From NCBI GenBank assembly GCA_907163375.1, contig CAJQUW010016946.1:124001-188000 (forward strand): DNA of 64,000 nucleotides, in the 5' to 3' direction. Each line of letters starts with the position of its first letter. The stretch's first letter is position 1. This document shows, piece by piece, positions 1 through 10,998 of the stretch. A program made the translations under genes and the position numbers. The stretch is from Prostheceraeus crozeri (lineage: Eukaryota; Platyhelminthes; Polycladida; Euryleptidae). The notes beneath the pieces were generated by a model. It had not been told where the DNA came from and did no database searches. It saw only the letters and a list, made by a program, of their open reading frames with translations.

Positions 1-1939
1 GAAGAGTCAAAGAGGAATTTTTATCCTGTTATAAACATGGTTGCAAAACCCTGACTTTATGCATATTTTGTAAGCTCTGTTCTTATAAATCCGCAATTTT
101 AAACATTTTGAAGCACTTCATCTTTAAGCTCTAACTTAAAGTTTGGCGCCTTGATATTCTCAGCGATAGCAGATTAGGCAGTTATCTTGCCACCTACCAA
201 TACTTTTTAGAGAGACCAATGCTTAGAATATCACCAAGAAAGTCGATGCCGTCAACTATAAGTGGAATATAGATCATCATGCAAAACTTCGAATATCATG
301 TTTTTTTATATTACGTGAGCTCGATCTATTCCACACATCAAAATGGCTTTTGAATTTGCCGATTTAAATAATAGACTGTTCAATTGAAAAGTAGCGGTGT
401 AAGCTGGAATTAAAAAATCAAAGTGTATCATGTTCATTTTGCTTTAAAACATTGAACAGCATGGTTTTTTCACACATTACTCAGTATAGTACTGACACTC
501 GGTATTGGCAAATTTCTGAACTGCGAACATTCACAGTAAATAGTCTACTATTTTATTGCTGAAGAGTGTTGAATTGCACCCCTTTCTCAGAGAACTCTCG
601 TCCGTGTCTGAAAGTTGCTTGGCTTAAACATCACGATATGTACTCCGATAAGTTAAATAGTGAAGCCTTTACTGATTTACAAACACGAATACGGTACCAG
701 AAATCAACTGCCAGAAAAAAAAATATCATAATGATTTAAAGATATTGATTTTCACATCTGAAATGAAGCAAAAAAGATTGTGCATGCTACAAGAGGCATA
801 GAAATTCTATTGTGACTTTCGTTTAAGTTAGTAGGACCAGTTGAAAACGAGTTGTGCTAGTTACAGTATACTACAGTAGTAGCTAGCAATCCATGTGATC
901 ATTATGGCAACGAATTCAATATGAATTAAAGATCGACTCAAGATCATTGGTTCTGCAATGTGTATGCGATTATTTGTGACGACTCCTGAAAACAAAGTTT
1001 ATTGAGATTATGTTATAACCAGAGTCCTGTTATTTGATGGTACTACGGGACTCAGACTCCGCATTCCTGGTTCATGCGGTCATTTTCTTCATTTTTAATG
1101 CATGTAAATATACTGTAAACTATAAACTGTCTTAATTGGAATAACAAATATATGTAGATGCATACTATTCTAATAATTACCGTTATATTGTACTTCATTT
1201 ATTGCACTATACCGAAATAGAGAAACTGCATCGGTCAGGAATATATCATTCTTAAAATCTTGTGCCATGCGCTTCTACTGCTTACAACACACATTCTTAA
1301 TGATATGAAGAATGTATCAGCATCATAAGTTCTCCAATCACGCGGATAGCTCTAGGAATCGTCATCCTCGATTAAACAGAAAGGTATCATGGACAAGAAG
1401 TTTTCACAGCCGAAGCACTACAAGTCAGTAATTTCTGTAAATTCACCTTGCATGACATTATAACACATATTCATGTCAAGCATCGTCTCATATTCAGAAT
1501 ATCACGTTAAAGTTCTGACATGGAAATTGCTCGGCCTTGAATACAATTTGCGTTTACCGGATGAGATAACACATTATTACGATAATTCGATGTGTATATT
1601 TATGTCAGATGACCATCTAGATATCTGTTGATATAGGCAGAATAGAATCAACGATCATCTTCGAACAACTGATAGATAAAGGCGTTTAGATTCAATATTG
1701 TATTTATATTTCCTTATGTAAGGTAAACATTCACCCAATGTATGAGATATTAATATCAGCTAAATATTTATCACAATATCTTTCCGATGCAAAGTAATGA
1801 AGATTTGATCCGAATATAAAATATTGACGGTATATTGTAATGAAATTATCAAATATGGAATCGGATCCTGAATTGTATAAGTCGGTAAGGTAAGGTATCT
1901 ATCTATCGCAATTAATTGATTGATTAAGAGAGAGAGAGA
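1..1939. other. No recognisable gene
   Basis: AT-rich sequence with stops in all frames. A short direct GA run lies near 1927-1940, just before LINE-derived sequence. The stretch around 1030-1065 has a GGACTC-rich motif like the one near 38955-39000, so it may be transposon debris. Nothing else can be supported. Confidence 0.6.
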
Positions 1940-3420
1940 GATGCTTAGAAAAAATAATGACAAAGATTGTTAATAATCGACTCAATTCATGGCTAGAAGG
2001 AAACCATGTTATCCACGAGTCACAGATGGGCTTCAGAAAAGGACACTCCACCGTTGACAATATTTTTATACTAAGAGAAATATGTAATTCAAATTTATAA
2101 CAATAGAAAACTCCACTCCATTTGTGTTTCATCGATTTGTCAAAGGCATTCGATTTAATCTTGAAACTTAAATTGAAGGATAAACTAGACAACACGATCC
2201 CAAATAGCAGAATCTTAAAATTGAATCAAGAATTTGATTGACAGCAAACGCTGCAAAATTTTGTATGGAGGAGAAGATGTACACCGATGATTATTGTGCA
2301 GCGAATCGCAAGATGGCTCGATTAAGCAGATTGGAATAGTGAATCAATATTGTGGTGATAATGGATTAAAAATAAATTACAACAAAACAAAAATTATGGT
2401 GAAAAATGTGAGCACTAAATATAGCCACGTTAACATAAAGCACGTCAGCTCAGTAACAGCTACTGAAATGGTTCAAGAATACAAGTATCTCGGGATGTTC
2501 ATAGCAAGTAGCAATAGAAGGTATATAGAACTATTAGAAAATAAGGGTAAAAACATCACATACAACAGCAAAAACGCTTTGAGAATTTGGTAAAAGATAC
2601 TTTTGAAACTTTAACTTTATTTCAGATGAAATACTGTGGCGAGTTCTTTTTCTATTAAAATCTAAACGACCTGAATCGTAAACAGCTGCAATTTTTAAAA
2701 GGGTCTGCTATTTGAAAAGTTCTACCGCGAATTACTGCATCATAGGCGAATTTGGTATAAAGCCCTTTGAATTTCGTTTCTACAGAGCAGCAATTCGATT
2801 ATGGATGAAATTGATTGGTAACAATCAAGCAGTCTAAGTTCTAAATTATATGAAAGAGTTTTTGACAAGGTGAATTCACGAGAATATTCCAATACATGGA
2901 TCTATCAAATAAGAAAATTATTAATAAAATTGAATCTGTCAAATCTTTAGGAAAACCAACTTTATTGCAATAAAAACAAATTTATTAAGATAGTCGACGA
3001 AAGAATACGACGCTTCTTCAGAGAGGAATGGATTAATAATGCCAAAAACAGTCACAAAGGCACTGGATATCTTGAATTATGCAGGTTCGACAACGACTTG
3101 AAATCATATCTATGTACCGCATCTGACATAAGCGACATGTTGATTATGCTAAAATTCAGAACAGGAAATCACAAATTGATGGCTGAAACAGGACGATATG
3201 GTAACAGACGAGACAATGACGAATGCATTATTGTCCTCATTGCCCTGACGAAAAAGAAGACAATTATCATTTCCTGGTTCAATGCTCACATCTTTGCAAT
3301 TTCGATAAAGACATCTAGCTGAATTTGTAAACACCACCAGGACAGACTTTAATCTTATGTTGGACAACAGTAGCGGCATCATAATGAAGTCAATGTCTTT
3401 GTTCATTGAAGAAGTCAACA
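1940..3420 (+). pseudogene. Degenerate LINE reverse transcriptase fragment
   Basis: Decayed plus-strand non-LTR retrotransposon. Near 1958-2190 the translation shows reverse-transcriptase fingers and palm pieces: a QMGFRKGHSTVDN block followed by an FIDLSKAFD catalytic-palm block, interrupted by stops and frameshifts. At 2294-2593 the downstream palm/thumb is seen (INYNKTKIMV, then YKYLGMFI). At 3098-3322 the C-terminal region of such ORF2 proteins appears (RTGNHKLMAETGRY followed by Cys/His-rich coding in a shifted frame). The order fingers, palm, YKYLG, NHKLAIETGRY-type tail matches animal LINE ORF2, but the YxDD block is not readable and no frame is intact. It is unrelated in sequence to the minus-strand LINE at 4.6-8.3 kb. 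Confidence 0.75.
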
Positions 3421-3880
3421 AGGGGAGAACTATAATTATGTTAAATGATGATTGACTTAAAAAATCGATGAAGTATAAATGGCTGCAATGATAATACAAA
3501 ATGGAATCGATAGCTATGCCGCATAGATAGTGGTTCCCCTGAAACAATGCATTCTCGGTACACCTTGAAATAAATAACTACATGTGATGCGTAAGTTGGA
3601 ATCGACATCTGCGTCGTGAAAAATAAACAGGAGTTCCCATAAAACAATTTAGATTACATTGATATCAATTGTTAGATAGGTGATATGTGCGTCAGAAGCG
3701 ATAGCTATGTCGTACAAAATAAGCACGACTTGATCATGCAGAGCAAAACAATAAGATCGTTTCAATTTCCTAATATAGTAAAATTCCTAATTCCTAATCC
3801 TGTAATACGTAGACGTTAAAAAGTCAGACGCTATTGTTAGTTTCATAAACAGTGCGTCCCATGGAATTATGAATATCGAT
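3421..3880. other. No recognisable gene
   Basis: Between the LINE remnant and the foldback element I see only AT-rich sequence with short chance open frames. Confidence 0.5.
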
Positions 3881-4366
3881 CAGCCGATGCTATCAATGTG
3901 AAACGGTAAGAAACTTCAGAGTGTTTCATAAATCAACTGAATGATTACCTAAGCAAGTCTCAAACAAGGGCCGGATCAGCTTCATGCCTATACATTTCAC
4001 GAAATCCTCTAATCCTTTGTCATTACAGGTGAGTTGAAATGTTAATTCAAAGTTTGAATTATAACATTTGCTTATTCATAAATCATAAGATAAGATAAGC
4101 ATTTACTTTTTAGGAATGGTAATCACAAATTTACAATTTAATTTTCAGTTGAATATGGAACGTTCACACGCATGCATAAAAATTAATGAAGTGAATAAGC
4201 AAATGTTATAATTCAAACTTTGAATTAACATTTCAACTCACCTGTAATGACAAAGGATTAGAGGATTTCGTGAAATGTATAGGCATGAAGCTGATCCGGC
4301 CCTTGTTTGCGACTTGCTTAGGATAATCTGAATTTCCTTATCGTTTCACATTAATAGTATCGGCTG
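3881..4366. repeat. Foldback (inverted-repeat) element, ~490 bp
   Basis: The two halves are reverse complements. The left arm starts at CAGCCGATGCTATCAATGTG (3881) and its mirror ends at the CGGCTGATAG block (4361). The best-matching ~130-bp portions are 3951-4080 and 4191-4321, almost identical, with a ~110-bp spacer. The outer part of the left arm carries a small insertion relative to the right. No transposase is encoded, so this is a non-autonomous foldback/MITE-type insertion. Confidence 0.85.
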
Positions 4367-4793
4367 ATAGTAGATACTACTACTTAGCTTTGGGGTTATC
4401 AAAAATTAATTGCAATTTATTGGTTGATTGCCTAATGGGGAAGGCATTCAATCATAGGGTCAGGATAGGGTAGACTGTCGACTCAAAAAATGGCGGTATA
4501 CGCTGAAAATTTTTATATCAAAAGATTCATTTTTTGCCGAGATTACGTTCGTGCGGTTCAAAAAATACTTGATCTCTTTTTTAGAGGCTATATTTTTGCA
4601 AATTATTCCTGTGTTTATAATAATAATAATACATCACGTTTATTGAATAAAGTTAGTCCCAATAATGAGAATCGTGAGACAAGAGCACAGATCACACAAA
4701 TAATACTCAAAATTAAAAGCAAAACAAGGAAAAGTAAAACACATAAGTCAATGAAAAAGGAAGTCTCTCGCTGGAAAAAGTTGACAAGCATCA

Positions 4794-7443
4794 TCAGAGT
4801 GAAAAACCATCATTACACAACTTACTCATGTATACAAAGAAAATATTGCTTCGCATCATCGTACGACAAATAGGCAAGCGAAATTTGTTACTGACACACA
4901 TAACCTGAGGACTATACCGATGAAGAGGATGTTCCTCATCATCCACAATTTTTCTGAAAAGTTTATAACTTAAAATCAGTCGTCGGTAATTCAGTGGGAC
5001 AAACCTAGGACAATCACATTTCAGTTTACATATAATGCGCTGACATCTGTTTTGGAAACGTTCCAACAAGTTGGAAGAAGAGATCTGTAAACAGACAAGA
5101 AGAGGCTAACAATACTCTAAAATGCTTCTAATACACGAAAAAAATATATATCAATAAGAAACTCTTTAGAAACAACGTTCTTCAGTTGCCACAAAACGTG
5201 AATCTTTCTGGACGCCTTCATCAAAATTTCAGAGACATGACAATTCCAAGATAGTCCGGGATCAAAGATAACACCAAGCAATTTCAAAAATTTAACATAA
5301 GGAATCATGTTAAATCAGAGTGAAATATTACGAATTTAAGTGAATCATTTATCAGAAATGAGCTTATGTCAAAATTACTAATTGTGGTAAAAACGTTTGA
5401 TTACATTTTTCCGTGTTTACAATCATGCCATTTTCATCGGTCCATACTCTCACATGCTCATACAGGGTGGTCATTAAGTACCAAGTCGCTTCTCGAAAAG
5501 AGACAGGACAACATATCGTAATGTCATCGGCATATTTAGTTTTCAAAGACTTTTCTGATGGCAAGACTAAATCACTCATGAAAAGGCCAAAAAGAATAGG
5601 CCCCAACGATGAGCCCTGAGGCACACCGCTCGTAACTGGCAAGAAGGAGCTGCATAATGTCTTCCACCTTACTCTTTGCTGTCTATTACACAGGAAATTA
5701 GTCACAAAGGAAAGCAAAAAGTTGTCAACATTCCTGTCACACATTTTTTTAATTAACAGTTGATGAGGGACACGGTCAAAACCTTTGGAAAGATCTATAG
5801 CTAATACATGAACAGCAGAAACATGGGAGTCTTGCAAGGTACGAGTCACATATTCTTGTATCTCAATTAATCCACATAGCGTCGAAGATTTGGGTCTGTA
5901 TCCAAACTGAGATGAATCAAAGATTTGTGATACTTTTTTTGTAAAAGTGTACAATACGCCGCTCTAGAATGCGAGCTGGAACACGCAATAATGAAATAGG
6001 ACGAGTGTTACTTAAAATGGGAGGAGTAGTCTTTGGAAGAGGAATTGCATCCGCTCTTTTCCAAAAGGCAGGAAAATTTGCTTCCTCTAGACAACGATTG
6101 AACAACAATTGCAGAGGTTTAGAAAGCACACAAGCAAACTTAGACCAAATTATTGATGGTACTAGATCTGAGCCAGGTGATGTTTTAGGGTTGACCCTCG
6201 TCAAGCAATCAAAAACTTCATGTTCACAAAATTCAAGCGGTACAATAAAGGGACGATGATCAGGTACAAAGGGATCATTACCAAAATTGGAACTATACAA
6301 TTCATTTAGATAGCATAGAATCTCAGCAGTGTTCTTATTCGGATCACAGCTTGGTAACCAATTCTTATTATGATCCCTTCCCTTGAGCGTCCTTATACAC
6401 TCCAGATAGATCTGTTTTCATTTACTTCTCTGCTTGCCCAGTTCTGTTTCGCTGCTATGATTGCATTCCTTACTTTCAGTTTGTAATGATTATACAAATC
6501 CCAATTCCTCTGTCGATATGCTAAATATCTCTTGTTGATCAATACATTTATAGTAGATGACATCCAAGGTTTATCTCTTGTTGTGGTCTTAATGATATTT
6601 GTAGGAATAGTTTGTAAAGCACGATGTAGAACATAATAGAAGAAATCACAAGCTGAATCGATGTCCAACACATTGAAAGAGGTATTCCAATCAACAGCAT
6701 TGAGAATTTCAACAGCTTTAAGGATATTTGAATAACGCAAGTCCATAACTCGAACAGTATTTGACGGAAAAATGAAAGTACGGTCAGGATGCATTATAAA
6801 GATATTATGATCACTATTCGATAGCGGAGGATGAAAAACAGGTGAGTTATACATAAAGAAGAGTTTCTTTGGAATAAGAAACTTGTCCAACACAACGCTA
6901 CCTCGAGTGGGATAATTGACAACATTTACAAGATCATAGCATGCCTCAAGAAAAGAAGTATCCACTCGATTGAAATCACCGGCAATAAATATGCTTAAAT
7001 TTGGGAATTTGAGCAAGCAGTCATCAACAATAGAAACAATATAATCACAAGCCACTTGTTGTTGATGAGTATTTAAGATACCACCGTGTGGAATATAGAT
7101 GCCACAAATAAGACATGCAAAGTCTTTGAAATTCAGCCGGAGAACAAGACATTCAACATCTGGACTACAAGAGGCATTGAACAGTGAATTCACATTAAAA
7201 TGTGATTTTACGTAGATGCAAATACCCCCACCTTTCCTTCCATCTGTTCTATCGGCACGAAACGAAGAAAAGCCTTCCACAAATAATAGATCATCATCAA
7301 AAGTCGGATCTAACCATGATTCGGTTATAACAAAAATGTCAGGTTTATGCGTGGTTGCAAATAGGCCAAGTTCATCAATCTTATCACGTACCGACCTCGC
7401 ATTGGTGAGACAGAGGCTTGGTAAAGAAATTGACGAGCAGGTT
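4794..7443 (-). pseudogene. LINE ORF2: endonuclease-reverse transcriptase (frameshifted)
   Basis: The coding signal begins directly after ORF1. The endonuclease domain (7443-6393) shows TESW, a GDFNR block and a terminal LSNSDHN block, which are the catalytic Glu, Asp and Asp-His of APE-type endonucleases. The reverse transcriptase runs 6300-5364 in two frames with the break near 5940. It has DLSKGFDRVPH, a GVPQGSSLGP block and the YADD catalytic box (KYADDITI). The thumb (5308-5117, LKLLGVIFD) and C-terminus (5069-4794, FQNRCQRIICKL) follow in further frames. At least three frameshifts separate the pieces, so no active protein is made. Confidence 0.8.
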
Positions 7444-7445
7444 AG

Positions 7446-8197
7446 TCATTCTTTAACATTCTCAGACTTTTGAATTATTTTGCCACGCTTTAAAAAGATT
7501 TCCTCTCCGGCCTCCTTTCGTCGTTTAAATTCATCAAGGATTTTCTTATCCTCCAGAAGCTGTTGACGAGTTAGATCATTACGAATGCGAACCCTGGAAA
7601 GATTTTGTACGTATCTGAGCTTGTGAGATTGCCTCAGACATTTCAATTTTTCTTCAAAAGAGTTGAAGGTCAACCTCAATGGACGAGGTTTAACACCACG
7701 CTTTCCAATGCGGCTCACACTATGAAACGAATCTTTGGATACTTCCAAATTATCACAGATATGAGATACCATTTCTTTATCTTCTCTTAAGGAACTATTA
7801 TTTTCAATTGAAGATGATTCATTCAAGCCAAAAATAATAACGTTATTTGACTTCATCATCCTTTCTTGTTGTTCATTTAATGCAGAAACAACAGCATCCG
7901 CAACCTCAGATTTAAGCGTTTTCCTTTCCATTTTGACGTCTTGCAACTCTTTTTCAAGATTCGAAACTCGACGCAAAATATCAGTAAAATTTACATCTTT
8001 GCAGTTATCACATGTATAAGCCAAGTTTCCAGAAGCAATGAGAGCCTTCGCAACATTCTGTGTAAGATTGCAACAATACCGCTTTGGATGAAAAGATCTC
8101 TTGCAAAAAGAACAAAATATAGGACGTAGTCAATAATATTTGAACATGTAGCACAAGTACCACATACCACATCACTATTTTTTCTTGAGTTGACCAT
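7446..8197 (-). pseudogene. LINE ORF1: PHD-like zinc finger plus coiled coil (frameshifted)
   Basis: Starts at ATG 8197. The first segment reads VVCGTCATCSN. A one-base shift near 8118 then gives CSFCKRSFHPKRYCC, and the last cysteine pair lies in YTCDNC (about 8022-8005). Together these Cys/His pairs look like the PHD-type finger found in some CR1-clade ORF1 proteins. The second segment (8024-7446) has a heptad-rich helix at about residues 15-50 (LEKELQDVKMERKTL) followed by an RRM-like nucleic-acid-binding region ending KIIQKSENVKE. Its likely role is RNA chaperone of the retrotransposition particle. The frameshift within the finger makes the copy defective. Confidence 0.65.
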
Positions 8198-8236
8198 TGT
8201 GAAAAAAAAATTAATCCGGCAAAATGCAACAAAATG

Positions 8237-8306
8237 AAGGATTCGAACCACAAGCTCGAAATATGGAAGTCGCAAACGTTACCACTAAACCAGCTTGAGA
8301 CGCTAG
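8237..8306 (-). repeat. tRNA-like sequence with A- and B-box at LINE 5' end
   Basis: On the minus strand an A-box-like AGCTGGTTTAGTGGTAACG is followed by a consensus B-box GGTTCGAATCC at 8249-8239. The acceptor arms do not pair, so this is not a functional tRNA. It is a tRNA-derived pol III promoter-like module, either a SINE head or the LINE's own 5' region. It ends only ~42 nt before the ORF1 ATG. Confidence 0.55.
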
Positions 8307-8316
8307 GACAAATGTA

Positions 8317-8322
8317 GTAGAG
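8317..8322. repeat. Target-site duplication of element A (left)
   Basis: GTAGAG directly abuts the left end of the inverted repeat. The identical hexamer lies at 30699-30704 beyond the right end. Six-base duplications are characteristic of Polinton/Maverick integration. Confidence 0.92.
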
Positions 8323-9109
8323 AGTAGTAAGTAAAACTCCACTTCTGGACCGCGCAAGATGGCCGCCGTCGCTGACGTCCCCCCCCCTCTGGAACGGCAG
8401 AGTGTCGTGGTCGGCCGCCGTGGTGCTTTGGTTCTGACGTCCCCCCCCCTCTGGCCGACCGTCGTATAGCGCGCGGTGATGTGGTGTCTAGGTTGGCGTG
8501 GTGTGCCGGCCAGGTTGGCGTGGTGTGCCGGCCAGGTTGGGAGGGTGGACTGTCGTAGCTCACCTGAAAAAATCCTAAGTGTCAGAGTGGCTTTGTATGG
8601 GTAAAATTTTGAAAATTTTCCAAAGTGTGGAATTTCGACCTGGGACCGTCACCAAAACATTTTTCATCAAATTTCACTGACCCCCCCCCGACAGCAATCT
8701 TCTAACTTTGGTTCTAGTGAACGGATTTTGTCTTAAGGCTACTCGTTTGAAAGAGGAGAAAAAACTGCTCGACGACATTTTTTGTTGCGAGTCAATCGGA
8801 CCAGCCGTTCAAAAGTTAGAGCTGTTACAAGATTTTAGGTCGGAGCTCGCTCACCTGAAAAAATCCTAAGTGTCAGAGTGGCTTTGTATGGGTAAAATTT
8901 TGAAAATTTTCCAAAGTGTGGAATTTCGACCTGGGACCGTCACCAAAGTATTTTTCATCAAATTTCACTGACCTCCCCCCTCTGGACAGCTAGCTTCAAT
9001 CTTGGCTTCTAGTGGACGGATTTTGTCGTGCAATAGCTCGTTTGAAAGCTAAGAGTGAGACAAATTCAGTGAAAGAAACGGCTTGTTCATATCTGTCTTC
9101 GTTTAGATG
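8323..9109. repeat. Left terminal inverted repeat of element A
   Basis: Matches the reverse complement of 29919-30698. It contains a GC-rich outer 240 bp with a ~23-bp tandem duplication (GTGTGCCGGCCAGGTTGG, 8496-8540), then two ~291-bp units starting at 8558 and 8849 with GCTCACCTGAAAAAATCC. C-runs followed by CTCTGG recur (8379-8391, 8440-8453, 8974-8985). From about 9030 the sequence is also related to element B's TIR. No gene is supported here; the Pro/Arg-rich open frame is a by-product of GC content. Confidence 0.9.
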
Positions 9110-9245
9110 TGAGACGCCATTTCAGATTTTGGGAGATTGACGAAAAACGACAGAGTTAGAATTTCCCAAGAAACAGCTCCAGCGGGCGAATGAAGGCTCG
9201 GATTGGTAAACGGAGACCAGATTTGGAATCAGCTTGATGTTATTG

Positions 9246-9293
9246 TCCAATGAGGATCATCATCCAATGAGAATCAAGCATTTCTATATAAAT
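9246..9293 (+). promoter_or_regulatory. CCAAT/TATA promoter of the leftmost gene
   Basis: Two CCAATGAG boxes (9247 and 9264) lie upstream of TATATAAAT (9285-9293). Initiation is expected around 9315-9325, before a CT-rich leader. The same TCCAATGAG box recurs in the bidirectional promoter of element B (54870-54878). Confidence 0.7.
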
Positions 9294-9398
9294 AGCGAGC
9301 CTTCCACAGTGAGAATCATTCCATCGTTGAATCGCACGAGTGACGGACGCACATTTTCTCTCTCTCTCTCTAGTTCCCTGTTCTATTATCCAACTAAA

Positions 9399-10168
9399 AT
9401 GGTAAGTCGCTACTTTCCTCCCTCCCTTGAACGTAAACTTAATACAATCTTTTCCATTTTCAGGCATCTACTCCATCTGCTGCACTAGTAGGACAAAATG
9501 GTGGTCAAACGTTACGAGGTTCGCTACGATCAGATCATCTACAACTGAGGCCAGTGGAAGAAACAACCAAGGTACATAATCCTACACCGCTACAGCGTAA
9601 ATTTAAACAAGTCTTGCGTTATGACGATCATGGTGTAGTACTCCAAACGGGAATGCTCCCTTCCACGGATGTCAAGATAATGCACAATCAGTATGGGGAC
9701 TACATACTGATCCCCGTGAGTCCGTACATTCGCCACCAACTTGATATTATTGAGGAGTACGTGACATTAAATATGGACATTCCTACTCCTCTTGCTCAAG
9801 AGTGGAAGGCGAGAGATGACAAGGATACTCCCTATAGAAAGATTTGGGATGGTAATCAAATTTGCCTACCGGTATCATATTGGTGCACTTACTATAAGAA
9901 GGAGGGAGATCATTCAACACCCATCACATGCGACGAGCTCGGAGAAGGTACTTGGGATATCCTTTTCAAAGTGAATGGGCTATATTATGGTCGGCATAAG
10001 GATAATAAAATAGCCTCTCTCTCCATGCATATGGAATCCATCCTATATATTCCAAAACCACCCAACGTGGACGACATAATTGATCAAATCCTTAACAGCA
10101 GTGGTACAAAGCGCAAGTCGGAGAAGAATGCTGCATCAAAACGCAAATCAAAGAAGGAGAATTACTAG
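9399..10168 (+). CDS. Conserved Maverick-type protein with start-codon-only first exon
   Basis: Predicted structure: ATG at 9399-9401 is the whole first coding exon. GTAAGT begins an intron at 9402-9463 ending in TTTTCAG, and the frame resumes at 9464 to give about 235 residues. The frame stays open from 9464, whereas an unspliced reading would have to use a non-ATG start. The protein has a compact central region (about 50-200: PVSPYIRHQL, WDGNQICLPVSYWC, GTWDILFKVNGLYYG) and a lysine-rich C-terminus (KRKSEKN, KRKSKKENY), likely a nuclear signal. The GTWDI...LYYG stretch suggests a beta-barrel, possibly an OB-fold ssDNA-binding protein, but this is only inferred. First gene inside the left TIR, behind a TATA/CCAAT promoter. 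Confidence 0.7.
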
Positions 10169-10202
10169 TCCTTTCCTAACTCTACCCTATGACAATTCGC
10201 TT

Positions 10203-10328
10203 ATGTGCTTTGAGTGTCGTAGACGTGGTCTTATTAGATACATTTTACTTCTTCGTTGCCATCATATCATTTGTGTATTTTGTCGTGAAAAGCATCGATG
10301 TAATTCTTCATTTTGTAATATGTTATAG
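10203..10328 (+). CDS. Tiny RING-like zinc-finger protein
   Basis: ATG at 10203 opens 41 codons. The Cys/His spacing is C-x2-C, then C-H (LLRCHH), then C-x2-C (CVFC), then C...C, a compact RING-type pattern resembling the C-terminal RING of IAP-like E3 ligases. The frame is open further upstream (from 10080) but there overlaps the preceding gene. It could be an exon of a spliced product, because neighbouring genes of this element are spliced. Its role in ubiquitin transfer is inferred from the metal-ligand pattern only. Confidence 0.45.
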   Translation: MCFECRRRGLIRYILLLRCHHIICVFCREKHRCNSSFCNML

Positions 10329-10380
10329 AACGTTTCCTTAGATGTGTAATTTTCCGTTTTAGGCTTCTATCATCATTTTT

Positions 10381-10911
10381 ATGGATTGTGAGGGTGAACC
10401 TGTACAGGAGCTCAGTGCTATTGCTATGAACAATTGGACATATCAGATTGTTAGTGTCTATCATCAACATGCCAACTGCAATCCCAATGTTGATCAATGG
10501 GCGAGAAAACACATTCATGGACTTAATCTGAAATATTTGCAAGACTATGGCTTTTCTTGTGAGAGTGCTCTTCTTATTGACTTTAAACGATGGTTAGCTG
10601 CTTTCAATGTTATACGCATCTTTTGTAATAATCCTGGTAAGGAGAGGAAAGTATTTCCCAATCTAATCATTGATGATATTTTGCTCCCACCTTGGGATAG
10701 TAGAGTGAATCAACATTATCATGAAGTCACGAAACGTTTTAAGGATTTGTCTGTTCCTATTTTGTCTGTTCGTTGTAGTAGCTACGTTCATAACCAATGC
10801 TTCTTTCCTCCTTACCTCAGCACTGCCAAAGTCCTGTATGGTTATCATTGCTCGCTGTATGATAGTTACCAGCTGTATCTATTTTATCTCTTTCAAACCA
10901 TTGATTTATAA
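10381..10911 (+). CDS. DEDDh-type 3'-5' exonuclease-like protein
   Basis: The start reads M-DCEGEPVQELSAI, a D-x-E exonuclease I motif at residues 2-4. It is followed by HIHGL (44-48), NNPGKE (83-88) and DD (98-99), the layout of DnaQ/RNase H-fold DEDDh nucleases. The frame upstream of the ATG (ASIIIF) would complete the first beta strand and follows a TTTTAG acceptor at about 10357, so a spliced 5' end is possible. At 176 residues it is a stand-alone nuclease beside a polymerase that has its own exonuclease domain. The function may be proofreading, end processing or RNA degradation. AATAAA follows at 10934. Confidence 0.65.
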   Translation: MDCEGEPVQELSAIAMNNWTYQIVSVYHQHANCNPNVDQWARKHIHGLNLKYLQDYGFSCESALLIDFKRWLAAFNVIRIFCNNPGKERKVFPNLIIDDILLPPWDSRVNQHYHEVTKRFKDLSVPILSVRCSSYVHNQCFFPPYLSTAKVLYGYHCSLYDSYQLYLFYLFQTIDL

Positions 10912-10933
10912 TGCATGCTTGTTACTATTATTC

Positions 10934-10939
10934 AATAAA
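10934..10939 (+). terminator. Polyadenylation signal after the exonuclease gene
   Basis: AATAAA 23 nt past the exonuclease stop. It is the only clear hexamer in the first gene group and suggests the end of a left-hand transcription unit. Confidence 0.5.
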
Positions 10940-10998
10940 TGTTACTATGAGAAGAGGTGTTGTTTTCATGCAATGGATGGGTTAGATAAAGGGCAATC

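Larger units (their letters stand above)
4615..8275 (-). mobile_element. CR1-like LINE, near full length, minus strand
   Basis: A 3.6-kb non-LTR retrotransposon read right to left. It has an ORF1 with PHD-like zinc finger and coiled coil (8197-7446), an ORF2 with APE-type endonuclease and reverse transcriptase (7443-4794), a 3' UTR with AATAAA on the minus strand (plus-strand TTTATT at 4639-4644), and a terminal ATT microsatellite (about 4615-4631). Short-repeat 3' tails without poly(A) are typical of CR1/L2-type LINEs. Several frameshifts make it inactive. Element A is inserted just beyond its 5' side, at 8323. Confidence 0.8.

Noticed and set aside
4490-4873. 127-codon plus-strand frame with basic tail
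   Set aside because: Covers the 3' UTR of the minus-strand LINE, including its microsatellite tail; no recognisable domain.
8237-8306. A functional tRNA gene
   Set aside because: A- and B-boxes are present, but the acceptor arms do not pair and anticodon-arm geometry is poor.
8303-8563. Pro/Arg-rich open frame repeated at 30345-30710
   Set aside because: It lies within the GC-rich end of the inverted repeat and appears twice only because the TIR is duplicated; no promoter, domain or conservation at protein level.
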